Source: CAZOOA01 sp964581355 (GTDB lineage Bacteria; Bacillota; Dethiobacteria; DTU022; UBA8154). From it: DNA of 22,147 nt. The position numbers and the translations under genes were made by a program. The notes beneath the pieces are model-generated. The model saw only the letters and a list, made by a program, of their open reading frames with translations, was not told where the DNA came from and did no database searches. Shown one piece after another: positions 15,160-22,147 of the stretch. Where the stretch lies: assembly GCA_964581355.1 (NCBI GenBank), contig CAZOOA010000051.1:1-22147 (forward strand). Reading direction: 5' to 3'. Each line of letters begins with the position of its first letter. The stretch's first letter is position 1.

Positions 15160-15990
15160 TTAAACAAAGGGGTTAGCAAAAAGTAGAATCAAAGAGACAA
15201 TTAGTGCATAAATACCTGTAGTCTGAGCTATAGCCTGCCCCAGGAGCATAGTTCTAACTATAGCAGCCTGATACCTGGGACGGTTGGCTACACTTTCCAC
15301 TCCTTTTCCGGCAGCATAGCCCTGGCCAACACCTTGTCCAATAGTGCCCAACACAGAAACCCCTGCGCCCAGGGTAGAAAACATTAGTACAATCAATGCC
15401 CCTTCAGCTCCAATCAGGGGATTTGCATAGAGAAGGAGCAAACTAACTACCAGGCTGAAGACAGCCCCTGTCGCAGCTACTGACTGACCCAGCAGCATAA
15501 CTACAGTGACTGATCTGGACTGCTCAGGCATTATACCTACAGCGTTGGCGGCAACACCAGCAGGATAACCCATGCCAGCACCAGCTCCTAACCCTCCAGT
15601 TACAGCCAATCCAGCAGCCAACCCTGTCGTGGCCAAAACCAAACCCGCATCATTAGCAGCTGCCACCGTCAGCAGTGGATTAGCATAAAGTAAGATCAGG
15701 CCTATAATAAGGCTAAATATCCCCGCTGAGGCTGCCAGCGCCTGTCCTACCAGCATAATCATAAGTATTCGCTGGGCCTGGGCGGGCTCTTTCCCTGCAG
15801 CATCACTAGCCATCCCTGCAGCATATCCTATTCCTGCGCCGGGGCCAACTCCTGCTATCATAGCAACACCGGCCCCCAAAGCTGCTCCTGCTGCCGCTAA
15901 TGAAGCAGCATCAAATTGGGATAGCCAGAGCAGCAGATCCTCCAGGGAAAAGGCTCCTAAAAACTCCATTAAATGCTCCAGAATCATCAC
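15160..15990 (-). CDS. Triple-hairpin c-subunit-like protein lacking ion-binding carboxylates
   Basis: 276 residues formed by three tandem c-subunit hairpins (about 28-108, 113-193, 197-276), each ending in an LL(Y/F)ANP motif as AtpE does, with a ~27-residue N-terminal extension. The Glu65 position of the Na+ c-ring is Ala87 in hairpin 1 (GQALAASAGIF), Ala173 in hairpin 2 (GQSVAATGAVF) and Gln256 in hairpin 3 (GQAIAQTTGIY). The Gln32 position is Ile54, Met140 and Gln223. Only hairpin 3 keeps the other ligands (Thr257, Thr258, Tyr261). It occupies the place of the V-type-like c1 gene of Acetobacterium woodii, directly after atpB and before ordinary c. A role as a silent rotor segment, assembly factor or regulator is possible. 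The start is GTG at 15990 or the adjacent ATG at 15987, just after AAGGGGG; a third candidate is the ATG at residue 8. Confidence 0.9.
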   Translation of the reverse strand: MMILEHLMEFLGAFSLEDLLLWLSQFDAASLAAAGAALGAGVAMIAGVGPGAGIGYAAGMASDAAGKEPAQAQRILMIMLVGQALAASAGIFSLIIGLILLYANPLLTVAAANDAGLVLATTGLAAGLAVTGGLGAGAGMGYPAGVAANAVGIMPEQSRSVTVVMLLGQSVAATGAVFSLVVSLLLLYANPLIGAEGALIVLMFSTLGAGVSVLGTIGQGVGQGYAAGKGVESVANRPRYQAAIVRTMLLGQAIAQTTGIYALIVSLILLFANPFV

Positions 15991-16028
15991 CCCCCTTCGT
16001 TGTTTTCAACTTCTGTTACCCCGACTTG

Positions 16029-16685
16029 TTACTCCGACTTCATGGCAATAAAAGTTATGGTAAGCATTACAAAAATAAAGGCCTGGATAAACCCAACAAA
16101 CACATCAAAATAAACGTGACCTACAGCGGGAATAATTATCGGGGCAAAAGAGTATAGAAGAGCCATGATTATTACACTGCCCAACATATTCCCAAACAAA
16201 CGGAAACTGAGAGAAACGGGAAGCGCAATTTCGCTTATCAAATTCAAGGGAAACATGAAAGCAAGGGGCTCGAAAAAGGACTTTATATAGCCCAGCCCCC
16301 CTTTTGACTTAAGCCCTTGGTAGTGAATCATTAAGAACGTTATTAGCGCCAGGGCAAAAGTAGTATTCAGGTCAGCAGTGGGCTGCCTTAGGGCAAACAG
16401 GGAACTTAAATTGGCTACCACCAAAAAAAGGGCTAAAGTCATAACATAAGGGGCATAACTGCGCTTATCCTCACCCATGGTGTTGTCCACCAACCACTGT
16501 GTGCCCTCGACTATGAGTTCTGCCACCAGCTGCAGCCTGCCGGGTACTTTGCTCAGCCCCTTTCTTACCAGCAGAGCAAAGATAATGAGCAGAAGCATGA
16601 CTATCCAGGTGTTTACAATGGTGTTGGTTATTTCTAAACCTATTGATTCGACAGTAAAAATAGTTCTAACGCCTATATTTTCCAT
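16029..16685 (-). CDS. atpB: ATP synthase F0 subunit a
   Basis: 218 residues with about five membrane helices. The essential arginine is Arg162 in SLSFRLFGNMLG, and QPTADLNTTFALAL and VFVGFIQAFIFVMLTI are the other conserved segments. With the c-ring it forms the two half-channels for the ion. It lies 34 bp after atpI and 38 bp before the triple-hairpin c-like gene. The normal arginine means that a working a/c interface is kept. Confidence 0.96.
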   Translation of the reverse strand: MENIGVRTIFTVESIGLEITNTIVNTWIVMLLLIIFALLVRKGLSKVPGRLQLVAELIVEGTQWLVDNTMGEDKRSYAPYVMTLALFLVVANLSSLFALRQPTADLNTTFALALITFLMIHYQGLKSKGGLGYIKSFFEPLAFMFPLNLISEIALPVSLSFRLFGNMLGSVIIMALLYSFAPIIIPAVGHVYFDVFVGFIQAFIFVMLTITFIAMKSE

Positions 16686-16719
16686 AATTCATCCCCCCAA
16701 ACCCCTTTACGGTTACTAT

Positions 16720-17124
16720 TTATTCGTTGCTGGTAGGATTACTTCTAAAAGCCGCAGCCAGGTCTGCAGCTCTAAATGTATAAAAAACTAAAATTACCAA
16801 CCTGGGGATAACAAGCCCCCCAGCAGCCCCCAAGAAATGCCCTTCCGAATACTGTAAGGCAGTTAATAAAATTAAAAAGTACAGTAAGTACCTGACCAAA
16901 AAATTAAAAAAAACATAGAACTTAGCCCTCTTAGTAGACATAGAAAAGGCTCTTGACAGAACATTGCCATGAACCCAAAATGCTAAAACCGCTACCGCTG
17001 TTCCCAAAATCAGGCCCTGCGCAGGTTGGTACAGCCCTAATATTAACAGCAATAGTAATATCGCCAGAGCAACACCAGCGATAAGTAAAACAAATTTTTT
17101 CTTAAATTTATAAAAATCTTCCAC
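16720..17124 (-). CDS. atpI: ATP synthase subunit I (AtpI)
   Basis: 134 residues, four predicted membrane helices (about 12-30, 35-52, 69-88, 97-115), a typical AtpI-like protein located before atpB. AtpI proteins help assemble the c-ring in Na+-type enzymes such as that of Propionigenium/Ilyobacter. The start is GTG at 17124 after a weak GGTGAAG. An assembly helper would matter more than usual here because two kinds of c-type protein are encoded. Confidence 0.8.
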   Translation of the reverse strand: MEDFYKFKKKFVLLIAGVALAILLLLLILGLYQPAQGLILGTAVAVLAFWVHGNVLSRAFSMSTKRAKFYVFFNFLVRYLLYFLILLTALQYSEGHFLGAAGGLVIPRLVILVFYTFRAADLAAAFRSNPTSNE

Positions 17125-17153
17125 AAAGCTTCACCATAACTTATTTAGTTTAT

Positions 17154-17393
17154 TTAATCAATCTCCCTGGATAATAAGCGGTATACCGTAAGCAGTCCAG
17201 CGCCTAGGCCGAGAAAAATGCTTATTATTAAAAACAGCACTTCTGCTCCCAGCCAACTTCCTATAAGTTGGCCAAGCCATATCATTATAACCAGGGGAAC
17301 AGCTATACTGAGCCCGACCTGAACAATCAGGGATAAAGCTCTTAATACCCCTACAGCATCCCGGCTCTTGGAATCTTTATCCTTACCAGGCAA
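17154..17393 (-). CDS. atpZ: AtpZ/AtpI-type small membrane protein
   Basis: 79 residues: a charged N-terminus (PGKDKDSKSRD) and two membrane helices (about 19-44, 50-72) containing GSWLG and FLGLGAGLLTVYRLL, the AtpZ pattern. AtpZ with AtpI has been linked to Mg2+/Ca2+ uptake or assembly of ATP synthase. The TTG start at 17393 has only a weak site (AAGGGA). A stronger GGAGGAG lies 30 bases upstream and serves a short overlapping ORF (17383-17418), so the true start or a frameshift needs checking. First gene of the operon. Confidence 0.75.
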   Translation of the reverse strand: MPGKDKDSKSRDAVGVLRALSLIVQVGLSIAVPLVIMIWLGQLIGSWLGAEVLFLIISIFLGLGAGLLTVYRLLSREID

Positions 17394-17418
17394 AGCGTCC
17401 CTTCCTCACTGTTTTCAC
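17383..17418 (-). CDS. Possible 11-codon leader peptide overlapping the atpZ start
   Basis: GTG at 17418 is preceded by GGAGGAG, the best ribosome site in the leader, and reads MKTVRKGRFAW then TAA at 17385-17383. The stop lies just inside atpZ in another frame, so translation could re-initiate at the atpZ TTG. It may instead be the real atpZ start if a base is wrong here. No conservation can be judged. Confidence 0.25.
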   Translation of the reverse strand: MKTVRKGRFAW

Positions 17419-17706
17419 TATTCTCCTCCACTAATTACGGTATTAAAGATTCGAGAATAGTTTCGGTTTTCCTGCCGCATTCTTTTTCTTTTTTAATACT
17501 TTTCTATAAATTTATCAGTCCAGGACTCACAATTATATAAATTTTGTCGCCCACAAAAATGCACATTAATGCGGTTAAACGTATCAAAAAGCGGATTTTT
17601 TTGCTTTACTGCTTTCTAAGTATTAAGTATTCGATAGCTCTCTAAAAAACCCTTTTTCTCTAAAAAATTTTTGCATATTTTTATTATAAGCAAACACACA
17701 AATAAC

Positions 17707-17724
17707 TCGTGAATATATTCACAT
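17707..17724. promoter_or_regulatory. Rex-like or CRP/FNR-like operator palindrome upstream of atp
   Basis: TCGTGAATATATTCACAT contains a perfect 14-bp palindrome GTGAATATATTCAC. It matches TTGTGAA-N4-TTCACAA (one form of the Rex box) at 12 of 14 fixed positions, and TGTGA-N6-TCACA (CRP/FNR) at 9 of 10. It overlaps the -35 area of the candidate atp promoter, which would suit repression. Rex controls atp genes by NADH/NAD+ in some bacteria; which regulator binds here is unknown. Confidence 0.5.
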
Positions 17725-17731
17725 AGCTATT

Positions 17732-17769
17732 GAAAAAATTCAAAACCGATTGGTCTCGTCTTTCGGTCT
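17732..17769 (-). terminator. Candidate terminator after comEB
   Basis: Read on the minus strand: AGACCGA (17769-17763) pairs with TCGGTTT (17749-17743), including one G-U, around a 13-base loop, followed by TGAATTTTTT. It lies about 15 bases past the comEB stop and would separate the upp/comEB transcript from atp. Confidence 0.5.
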
Positions 17770-17783
17770 ACTCTAAAATATTT

Positions 17784-18227
17784 TCAAGAGTCGAGAACCG
17801 ATACATGGATGCCTGCCTGGGCAAAAAACTGCCGGGCAAGTTCATCAGGGTAGCATTCTTTTAATATGACTCTCTGGATCCGCGCATTAACCAGCATCTT
17901 GGCACATAAAGAACAAGGGTGATGGGTACAGTAGAGCACAGCCCCTGCAATTGATACTCCGTGCAGCGCCCCCTGGACAATGGCATTTTGTTCCGCATGC
18001 AGTCCCCGGCAGAGTTCATGGCGCTGGCCTGAAGGAACGTTCATTTCCTCCCTTAAACAGCCCGTTTCCAGGCAGTGATCCAGCCCTGCAGGAGCTCCGT
18101 TGTACCCGGTGGTTAGTAACCGTTTTTCTTTGACCAAAACCGCACCGACTTTTCGCCGCAGGCAGGTGGAACGCCCCGCTACTACACCGGCAATTTCTAA
18201 AAAATAACTGTCCCACGAAGGCCGCAA
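17784..18227 (-). CDS. comEB: ComEB/dCMP deaminase-family zinc deaminase
   Basis: 147 residues with both zinc motifs of cytidine/deoxycytidylate deaminases: HAEQN (ligand His and proton-shuttle Glu) and PCSLCAK (two Cys ligands), plus RRKVGAVLV and TTGYNGAPAG near the N-terminus. It deaminates dCMP to dUMP, feeding dTTP synthesis. The start is TTG at 18227 after GGGGTGA. It lies 33 bp after upp, so the two pyrimidine genes are likely co-transcribed; upp-comEB before atp is a common Clostridia order. Confidence 0.9.
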   Translation of the reverse strand: MRPSWDSYFLEIAGVVAGRSTCLRRKVGAVLVKEKRLLTTGYNGAPAGLDHCLETGCLREEMNVPSGQRHELCRGLHAEQNAIVQGALHGVSIAGAVLYCTHHPCSLCAKMLVNARIQRVILKECYPDELARQFFAQAGIHVSVLDS

Positions 18228-18260
18228 AAGATCACCCCGTCTTTTTGATCACAAAAATGA

Positions 18261-18890
18261 TTAGTCTGTCCCATAGAGACGGTCACCGGCATCACCCAGG
18301 CCGGGCACAATAAACGCATCGGCATTGAGTTTTTCGTCGATATTAGCCACGTAAACTTCCACATCCGGGTGAGAACGGTTTAAAGCATTTACCCCGTCCC
18401 GGGAGGCGATTAAAGAAATGTATTTAATTTTGTAGGCCCCAATTTCTTTCAAGGAAGTGACAGCAGCTACAGCGGTCCCCCCGGTGGCAACCATAACATC
18501 GAGAATAAAACATTTACGGTGCTCCACGTCGGAAGGCAGCTTGCGGTAGTATTCCACGGGGGAGAAAGTCATGGGGTCCCTGAAAAAGCCCAGATGGCCC
18601 ACCTTGGCCGTAGGAACCAACCGCAGGGCCGCATTTAACATAACCAAACCTGAACGAAGGATGGGAACAAACAGCACATCGGGGTTGGCCAACACTTTCC
18701 CTTTCCCCAAACTGACCGGTGTCCGGATATCGACTTCTGTCAAAGGAAAAGAACGGGTCGCTTCATAGAGGATCAGTGTAGAAATTTCCTCCACAATGGC
18801 ACGAAATTCTTTGGTCATGGTTTTTTCATGTCGGCAGTAACTCAGCTTATGCTGGACCAGTGGATGCTGCACGACAAAAACATTATTCAT
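18261..18890 (-). CDS. upp: Uracil phosphoribosyltransferase
   Basis: The start is the ATG at 18890 (MNNVFVVQHPLVQHKLS), after AGGTGA, giving the family-standard 209 residues; an upstream in-frame ATG would add seven atypical residues. The PRPP-binding loop reads LDVMVATGGTA, and GDAGDRLYGTD at the C-terminus is the uracil-binding end. It makes UMP from uracil and PRPP in pyrimidine salvage. It lies 25 bp after glyA. Confidence 0.95.
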   Translation of the reverse strand: MNNVFVVQHPLVQHKLSYCRHEKTMTKEFRAIVEEISTLILYEATRSFPLTEVDIRTPVSLGKGKVLANPDVLFVPILRSGLVMLNAALRLVPTAKVGHLGFFRDPMTFSPVEYYRKLPSDVEHRKCFILDVMVATGGTAVAAVTSLKEIGAYKIKYISLIASRDGVNALNRSHPDVEVYVANIDEKLNADAFIVPGLGDAGDRLYGTD

Positions 18891-18915
18891 GCTTTTCACC
18901 TGCCTGTGCATTTAT

Positions 18916-20169
18916 TTATTCAAGATCCTGGTAAAGAGGGAAACTGGCACATAATTCTTTGACCTTGCTTTTTACTTCAGATAAAACTGCAGGATCCTGG
19001 CGCCCCTCAATTACCAGGCAAATAAACCGGGCAATGGCTTTCATTTCCTCTTCTTTCATGCCCCGGGAGGTTACTGCCGGCGTGCCAACACGAATTCCGC
19101 TGGTAACCACCGGATTCTCCGTATCATAGGGGATTGCGTTTTTGTTTACTGTAATTCCGACTTCGTCCAGCACGTTGGCCGCATCCCGCCCGGTAATCTT
19201 CTTGTTCCTCAGGTCCACCAGAATCAGGTGATTGTCTGTCCCCCCCGAGAGCAGCGTAAAACCATACCCTAAAAGCTCCTGGGCCATGACCCGGGCATTG
19301 GTGATAATCTGCTGTTGGTAAACTGTAAAGGATTCTTCCCGGGCTTCTCTAAAAGCTGCTGCTTTAGCGGCAATAATATGCATTAAAGGACCTCCCTGGA
19401 TGCCAGGGAAGATCGCTTTATCAATAGCCCGGGCATAATCTTTGGTACACAGGATCAGCCCACCCCTGGGACCTCTTAGCGTTTTATGGGTTGTGCTGGT
19501 CACAAACTCTGCATGGGGCACGGGATTTTGGTGAAGCCCTGCGGCAACCAGTCCGGCGATATGGGCCATATCCACCATCAAAAGCGCACCCACCTTACGG
19601 GCAATCCGGCCAAAGGCTGCAAAGTCGATCTGCCGGGGATAAGCGCTGGCACCAGCTACAATCATCTTGGGATTTACTTCCCGGGCGATCCGTTCTACCT
19701 GGTCCATATCGATAGTGCCCGTTTCCCGGTCTACACCGTAGGAAAAGAAGCGGTAGAACTGCCCCGATATGTTTACAGAACTGCCGTGGGTCAGGTGCCC
19801 ACCGTGGGCCAGATCCATGCCCAGCACCGGGTCGCCGGGATTAAGGGCGGCCAGGTAAACAGCCAGGTTGGCCGGGGCCCCGGCGTGAGGCTGGACATTG
19901 GCATGGTCGGCGCCAAAAAGCTCACAAGCCCGGGCCCGGGCCAGTTGCTCAATCACGTCAACATGTTCACAGCCACCATACCAGCGTTGACCGGGATAGC
20001 CTTCAGCATATTTGTTGGTCAGGACGGAGCCCTGGGCTTCCAGGACAGCCCGGCTGACAAAGTTCTCGGAAGCAATCAGTTCAATTTTTTCCACCTGGCG
20101 GCGTTTCTCCTGCTCCATGGCAGCCGCGAGCTGGGGATCTAGTTTTTTTAATAGGTTGAGGTTGGACAT
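18916..20169 (-). CDS. glyA: Serine hydroxymethyltransferase
   Basis: 417 residues. The PLP lysine is Lys229 in TSTTHKTLRGPRGG; ELIASENFVS and TNKYAEGYPG bind substrate, and VDMAHIAGLVAAG contains the PLP aspartate. It interconverts serine and glycine with tetrahydrofolate, making 5,10-methylene-THF. One oddity: the phosphate-binding segment usually NVQPHSG(S/A)QAN is NVQPHAGAPAN here, with Ala for Ser and Pro for Gln. It starts with ATG at 20169 after a weak CAGGTTTCGAG, 64 bp after rpiB. Supply of methylene-THF next to a dCMP deaminase fits dTMP synthesis. Confidence 0.96.
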   Translation of the reverse strand: MSNLNLLKKLDPQLAAAMEQEKRRQVEKIELIASENFVSRAVLEAQGSVLTNKYAEGYPGQRWYGGCEHVDVIEQLARARACELFGADHANVQPHAGAPANLAVYLAALNPGDPVLGMDLAHGGHLTHGSSVNISGQFYRFFSYGVDRETGTIDMDQVERIAREVNPKMIVAGASAYPRQIDFAAFGRIARKVGALLMVDMAHIAGLVAAGLHQNPVPHAEFVTSTTHKTLRGPRGGLILCTKDYARAIDKAIFPGIQGGPLMHIIAAKAAAFREAREESFTVYQQQIITNARVMAQELLGYGFTLLSGGTDNHLILVDLRNKKITGRDAANVLDEVGITVNKNAIPYDTENPVVTSGIRVGTPAVTSRGMKEEEMKAIARFICLVIEGRQDPAVLSEVKSKVKELCASFPLYQDLE

Positions 20170-20233
20170 CTCGAAACCTGGCTGTCATCTACTGCCAGGC
20201 AGGCACCACCTTTCTTGGAGATAAAAACTTGGT

Positions 20234-20701
20234 TTATTTTTCCAGGGATTTTTGGCCATGCCCCCGGCATTCCGCAGCGTGGATCTTCTCAACCCGTCTT
20301 GCGTGCCGGCCTCCGGCAAATGACGTCTCCAGGAAAGCCCGGACAATATCCAGGGCCAGCCCGGCCCCGACCACCCGGGAACCCAAGGCCAGCACATTGG
20401 CATCATTATGTTCCCTGGCACAGCGCGCTGAAAAACTGTCGCTACACAGCGCAGCCCGGATTCCGGGAACTTTATTGGCAGCGATGGAAACCCCAATTCC
20501 TGTACCGCAGACCAGGATGGCCCGGTCATACTCTCCTGCCTGCACCGCCCTGGCAGCATCCAGGGCCAGATCGGGGTAATCGACCGGTGTATCATCAAAA
20601 ACTCCCAGGTCGCAAGCGCTACTTCCTCTTTCTTCAAGGTCATGCCGGATCACTTCTTTCAACGAAAAACCGGCATGATCGCTGGCCAGCACAATTTTCA
20701 C
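20234..20701 (-). CDS. rpiB: Ribose-5-phosphate isomerase B
   Basis: The start is taken as GTG at 20701, five or more bases after AAAGGGG, giving MKIVLASDHAGF, the classic RpiB opening, and 155 residues (family about 150). An open frame continues 30 codons upstream but is not family-like. The active-site cysteine is in CGTGIGVSIAANK, and SDHAG, REHNDANVLALGSR and GRHARRVEKI are the other substrate-binding motifs. It interconverts ribose-5-P and ribulose-5-P, supplying ribose for the PRPP used by upp. Confidence 0.95.
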   Translation of the reverse strand: MKIVLASDHAGFSLKEVIRHDLEERGSSACDLGVFDDTPVDYPDLALDAARAVQAGEYDRAILVCGTGIGVSIAANKVPGIRAALCSDSFSARCAREHNDANVLALGSRVVGAGLALDIVRAFLETSFAGGRHARRVEKIHAAECRGHGQKSLEK

Positions 20702-20768
20702 CACAACGGCCCCTTTCATCACATCTCTTCTTGTAACTATATTCGCGTTAGCTGGAATATCTCCTGCT

Positions 20769-21257
20769 CTACCTTGCTTTATCATTCCCATTTTTATTGT
20801 TTAGCTGTTGAATGGCCCTGTATAGAACCAGTTTGATTTCATCAGCAACCCTGCGATAAGATTCCAACCCCATGCCGAACGGATCCGGTATATCCCCTTC
20901 CCAACCGGCAAATTCACTCATAACCCAAACCTTGTCCCCTGCTGCAGGAAATCGCTGCAGGAGCTGATGCCTGTGTTGTTCAGTCATCACCATGACCAGG
21001 TCGGCTCGGTTCACTTCTTCCCGGCCTACCTGGCAAGAGCGATGCTCCACGTTGTCAATACCCTCTTCCTGCAGCAACTGTTCAGCCTGAGAGCTGATAG
21101 GGTCTCCTGGATTGGCTGCGACACCTGCCGATGCAGTCTGAATTTGGAACCCCGGCTTGCCGTATTCCCGCCACATTTTTTCAAATAATTTTTGGGCCAT
21201 TATACTTCGACAGGTATTTCCGGTACAAACAAATAAAAGATGGCAGTCCTTACCCAT
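20769..21257 (-). CDS. ywlE: Low-molecular-weight phosphatase, YwlE-type protein-arginine phosphatase
   Basis: 162 residues from the ATG at 21257, which follows AGGTG by six bases; GTG and ATG a few codons earlier are possible. The P-loop CTGNTCRS is near the N-terminus and the acid loop DPFG near residue 125. Thr in the P-loop (CTGNT) is the feature that favours phospho-arginine in Bacillus YwlE and separates it from tyrosine-specific relatives. YwlE reverses McsB arginine phosphorylation that marks proteins for ClpCP; mcsB is not in this window. It is placed between ywlC and rpiB as in Bacillus. Confidence 0.88.
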   Translation of the reverse strand: MGKDCHLLFVCTGNTCRSIMAQKLFEKMWREYGKPGFQIQTASAGVAANPGDPISSQAEQLLQEEGIDNVEHRSCQVGREEVNRADLVMVMTEQHRHQLLQRFPAAGDKVWVMSEFAGWEGDIPDPFGMGLESYRRVADEIKLVLYRAIQQLNNKNGNDKAR

Positions 21258-21272
21258 GGCCATCACCTGCTT

Positions 21273-22147
21273 TCATGGCATAATGATTTCACTGGCTGCT
21301 TTCCGCAGCCTGTTCATAACCGCTTTGCCGATATCCCGGTCTTCCAATCCTTCAGCCACGATGACATCAACTCCCCTGGTATCAAGGCGGCGAAGTGCCT
21401 GGAACAACTGGGCTGCTGCAGAGAGTGGATTGTCCCGGGAACCCAGAGGTTCCACTACAGCCCGGGGGAAAAGGTCGCCGGACTCCCGGGCGACCAGCAT
21501 TCCTACCTTGCGTCCCTGGACAACAAAGCCCTCGTACAGGCCGAGCAGTTGTTTTTTTTGCCCTTCTCCCTGTCCCTCTACCAGGTACAAAGGCGCCTTG
21601 GTTGCATAATGCCGGTATTTCAACCCTGGGGAAAGCGGTCCCTTTTCTTCGTTGGAGGGACTGTAAACCGTCCCATCAATAACCCGTGCTTTTAAGGTTT
21701 CCTCCAGCTGTTCCTGGGTAATTCCCCCGGGGCGCAGCAGCACCGGTGGACGGGAAAGCAGGCTCAAGACAGTGGATTCCACCCCGATGGCACAGGGCCC
21801 TCCATCTAAAACGGCCTCGATGTACCCGGCCAGATCTTCCATCACATGTGCTGCTGTTGTCGGGCTTGGCCGGCCGGAAATGTTGGCGCTGGGGGCAGCG
21901 ATAGGCAAGCCAGAAGCCCGGATCAACTTCAGGGCCAAAGGGTGGGAGGGAATGCGAAGGGCTACAGAGGACAAGCCCGCCGTGGTAATAGCCGGCACAC
22001 GATCCTGTTTGGGCAGGACCAGGGTTAATGGACCCGGCCAGAAGTTCTCTGCTAGTTTCCTGGCCCGTTCCGGCATTTCCGCCGCCAACTGCTCAGCCTG
22101 GTCCAGCCCGGCCAGATGAATAATTAACGGGTTATCGGGAGGCCTTC
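21273..22147 (-). CDS. ywlC: Threonylcarbamoyl-AMP synthase (Sua5/YwlC), 5' truncated
   Basis: The frame is open to the window edge; the first visible residues RPPDNPLIIHLAG correspond to the conserved KGRPxxxPL segment, so only about the first 60 residues are missing. FWPGPLTLVL, VALRIPSHP, APSANISGRPSPT and GVESTVLSL are YrdC-domain motifs. A C-terminal Sua5 domain follows after SPGLKYRHYATKAPLYLV, making it a full Sua5 rather than a short TsaC. It forms threonylcarbamoyl-AMP from threonine, bicarbonate and ATP for tRNA t6A37. It ends 15 bases before ywlE starts. Confidence 0.95.
   Translation of the reverse strand, partial: RPPDNPLIIHLAGLDQAEQLAAEMPERARKLAENFWPGPLTLVLPKQDRVPAITTAGLSSVALRIPSHPLALKLIRASGLPIAAPSANISGRPSPTTAAHVMEDLAGYIEAVLDGGPCAIGVESTVLSLLSRPPVLLRPGGITQEQLEETLKARVIDGTVYSPSNEEKGPLSPGLKYRHYATKAPLYLVEGQGEGQKKQLLGLYEGFVVQGRKVGMLVARESGDLFPRAVVEPLGSRDNPLSAAAQLFQALRRLDTRGVDVIVAEGLEDRDIGKAVMNRLRKAASEIIMP

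Larger units (their letters stand above)
17394..17783 (-). promoter_or_regulatory. 390-bp AT-rich leader/promoter region of the atp operon
   Basis: Between comEB and atpZ. It contains the comEB terminator candidate (17732-17769), the palindrome 17707-17724, a minus-strand -10 TATAAT at 17683-17688 whose -35 area overlaps that palindrome, and a second TATAAT around 17533-17538 without a good -35. If the first is used, the transcript has a leader of about 290 bases; no riboswitch was recognised in it. Confidence 0.5.

Noticed and set aside
19486..20142. 218-codon open frame on the + strand opposite glyA
   Set aside because: Antisense to intact glyA; composition (many Gly, His, Pro) is typical of a shadow frame and no family is recognisable.
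20215..20736. 173-codon open frame on the + strand opposite rpiB
   Set aside because: Shadow of rpiB; Pro/Arg-rich low-complexity translation with no domain.
1..22147. CRISPR arrays, tRNA or rRNA genes, integrases, transposase genes
   Set aside because: None seen: no regularly spaced direct repeats, no cloverleaf or rRNA signature noticed, no recombinase motifs in any plausible frame.

Overview
The window (22,147 bp, roughly half GC) reads as a chromosomal stretch of an anaerobic, probably spore-forming Clostridia-type Firmicute. The reasons are strong GGAGG ribosome sites with frequent TTG/GTG starts, a bofA/yaaL pair (sporulation), an ADP-forming acyl-CoA synthetase, a lactate dehydrogenase, a biosynthetic-type thiolase, and the Firmicute gene order ywlC-ywlE-rpiB-glyA-upp-comEB-atp. 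The ATP synthase c subunit carries the full set of Na+-binding residues, so a sodium-coupled enzyme is likely. I cannot name a species.

Layout. Positions 1-2082 (+) hold the 3' part of a fused ADP-forming acyl-CoA synthetase. On the minus strand, 2361-2618 is a small winged-helix regulator and 2802-4490 is a membrane-anchored GH18 glycosidase. Its promoter is back-to-back with that of an orphan coiled-coil protein with a flagellin-like C-terminus (4650-5369, +), which is followed by a strong terminator. bofA and yaaL (-) come next, then lactate dehydrogenase (+). An intergenic patch at 7201-7662 carries two related palindromic repeats, and a thiolase (-) follows.

From 9102 to 17393 (-) lies a complete ATP synthase operon: atpZ, atpI, atpB, a triple-hairpin c-like gene, atpE, atpF, atpH, atpA, atpG, atpD, atpC. 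Between atpC and the thiolase sits a ~225-bp element closed by a 24-bp terminal inverted repeat; it looks like a structured RNA or a small non-autonomous mobile element. Upstream of atpZ is a 390-bp AT-rich leader with a palindrome resembling a Rex or CRP/FNR operator over a candidate promoter. From 17784 to the window end (-) are comEB, upp, glyA, rpiB, ywlE and a 5'-truncated ywlC.

The most unusual feature is the second c-type gene. It encodes three tandem c hairpins (six membrane helices), and none has an ion-binding carboxylate: the position is Ala, Ala and Gln. The ordinary single-hairpin AtpE encoded just downstream is intact. If both proteins share one rotor, it would contain three consecutive silent sites per triple-hairpin copy. 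The second most unusual feature is the folded element at 8873-9097.
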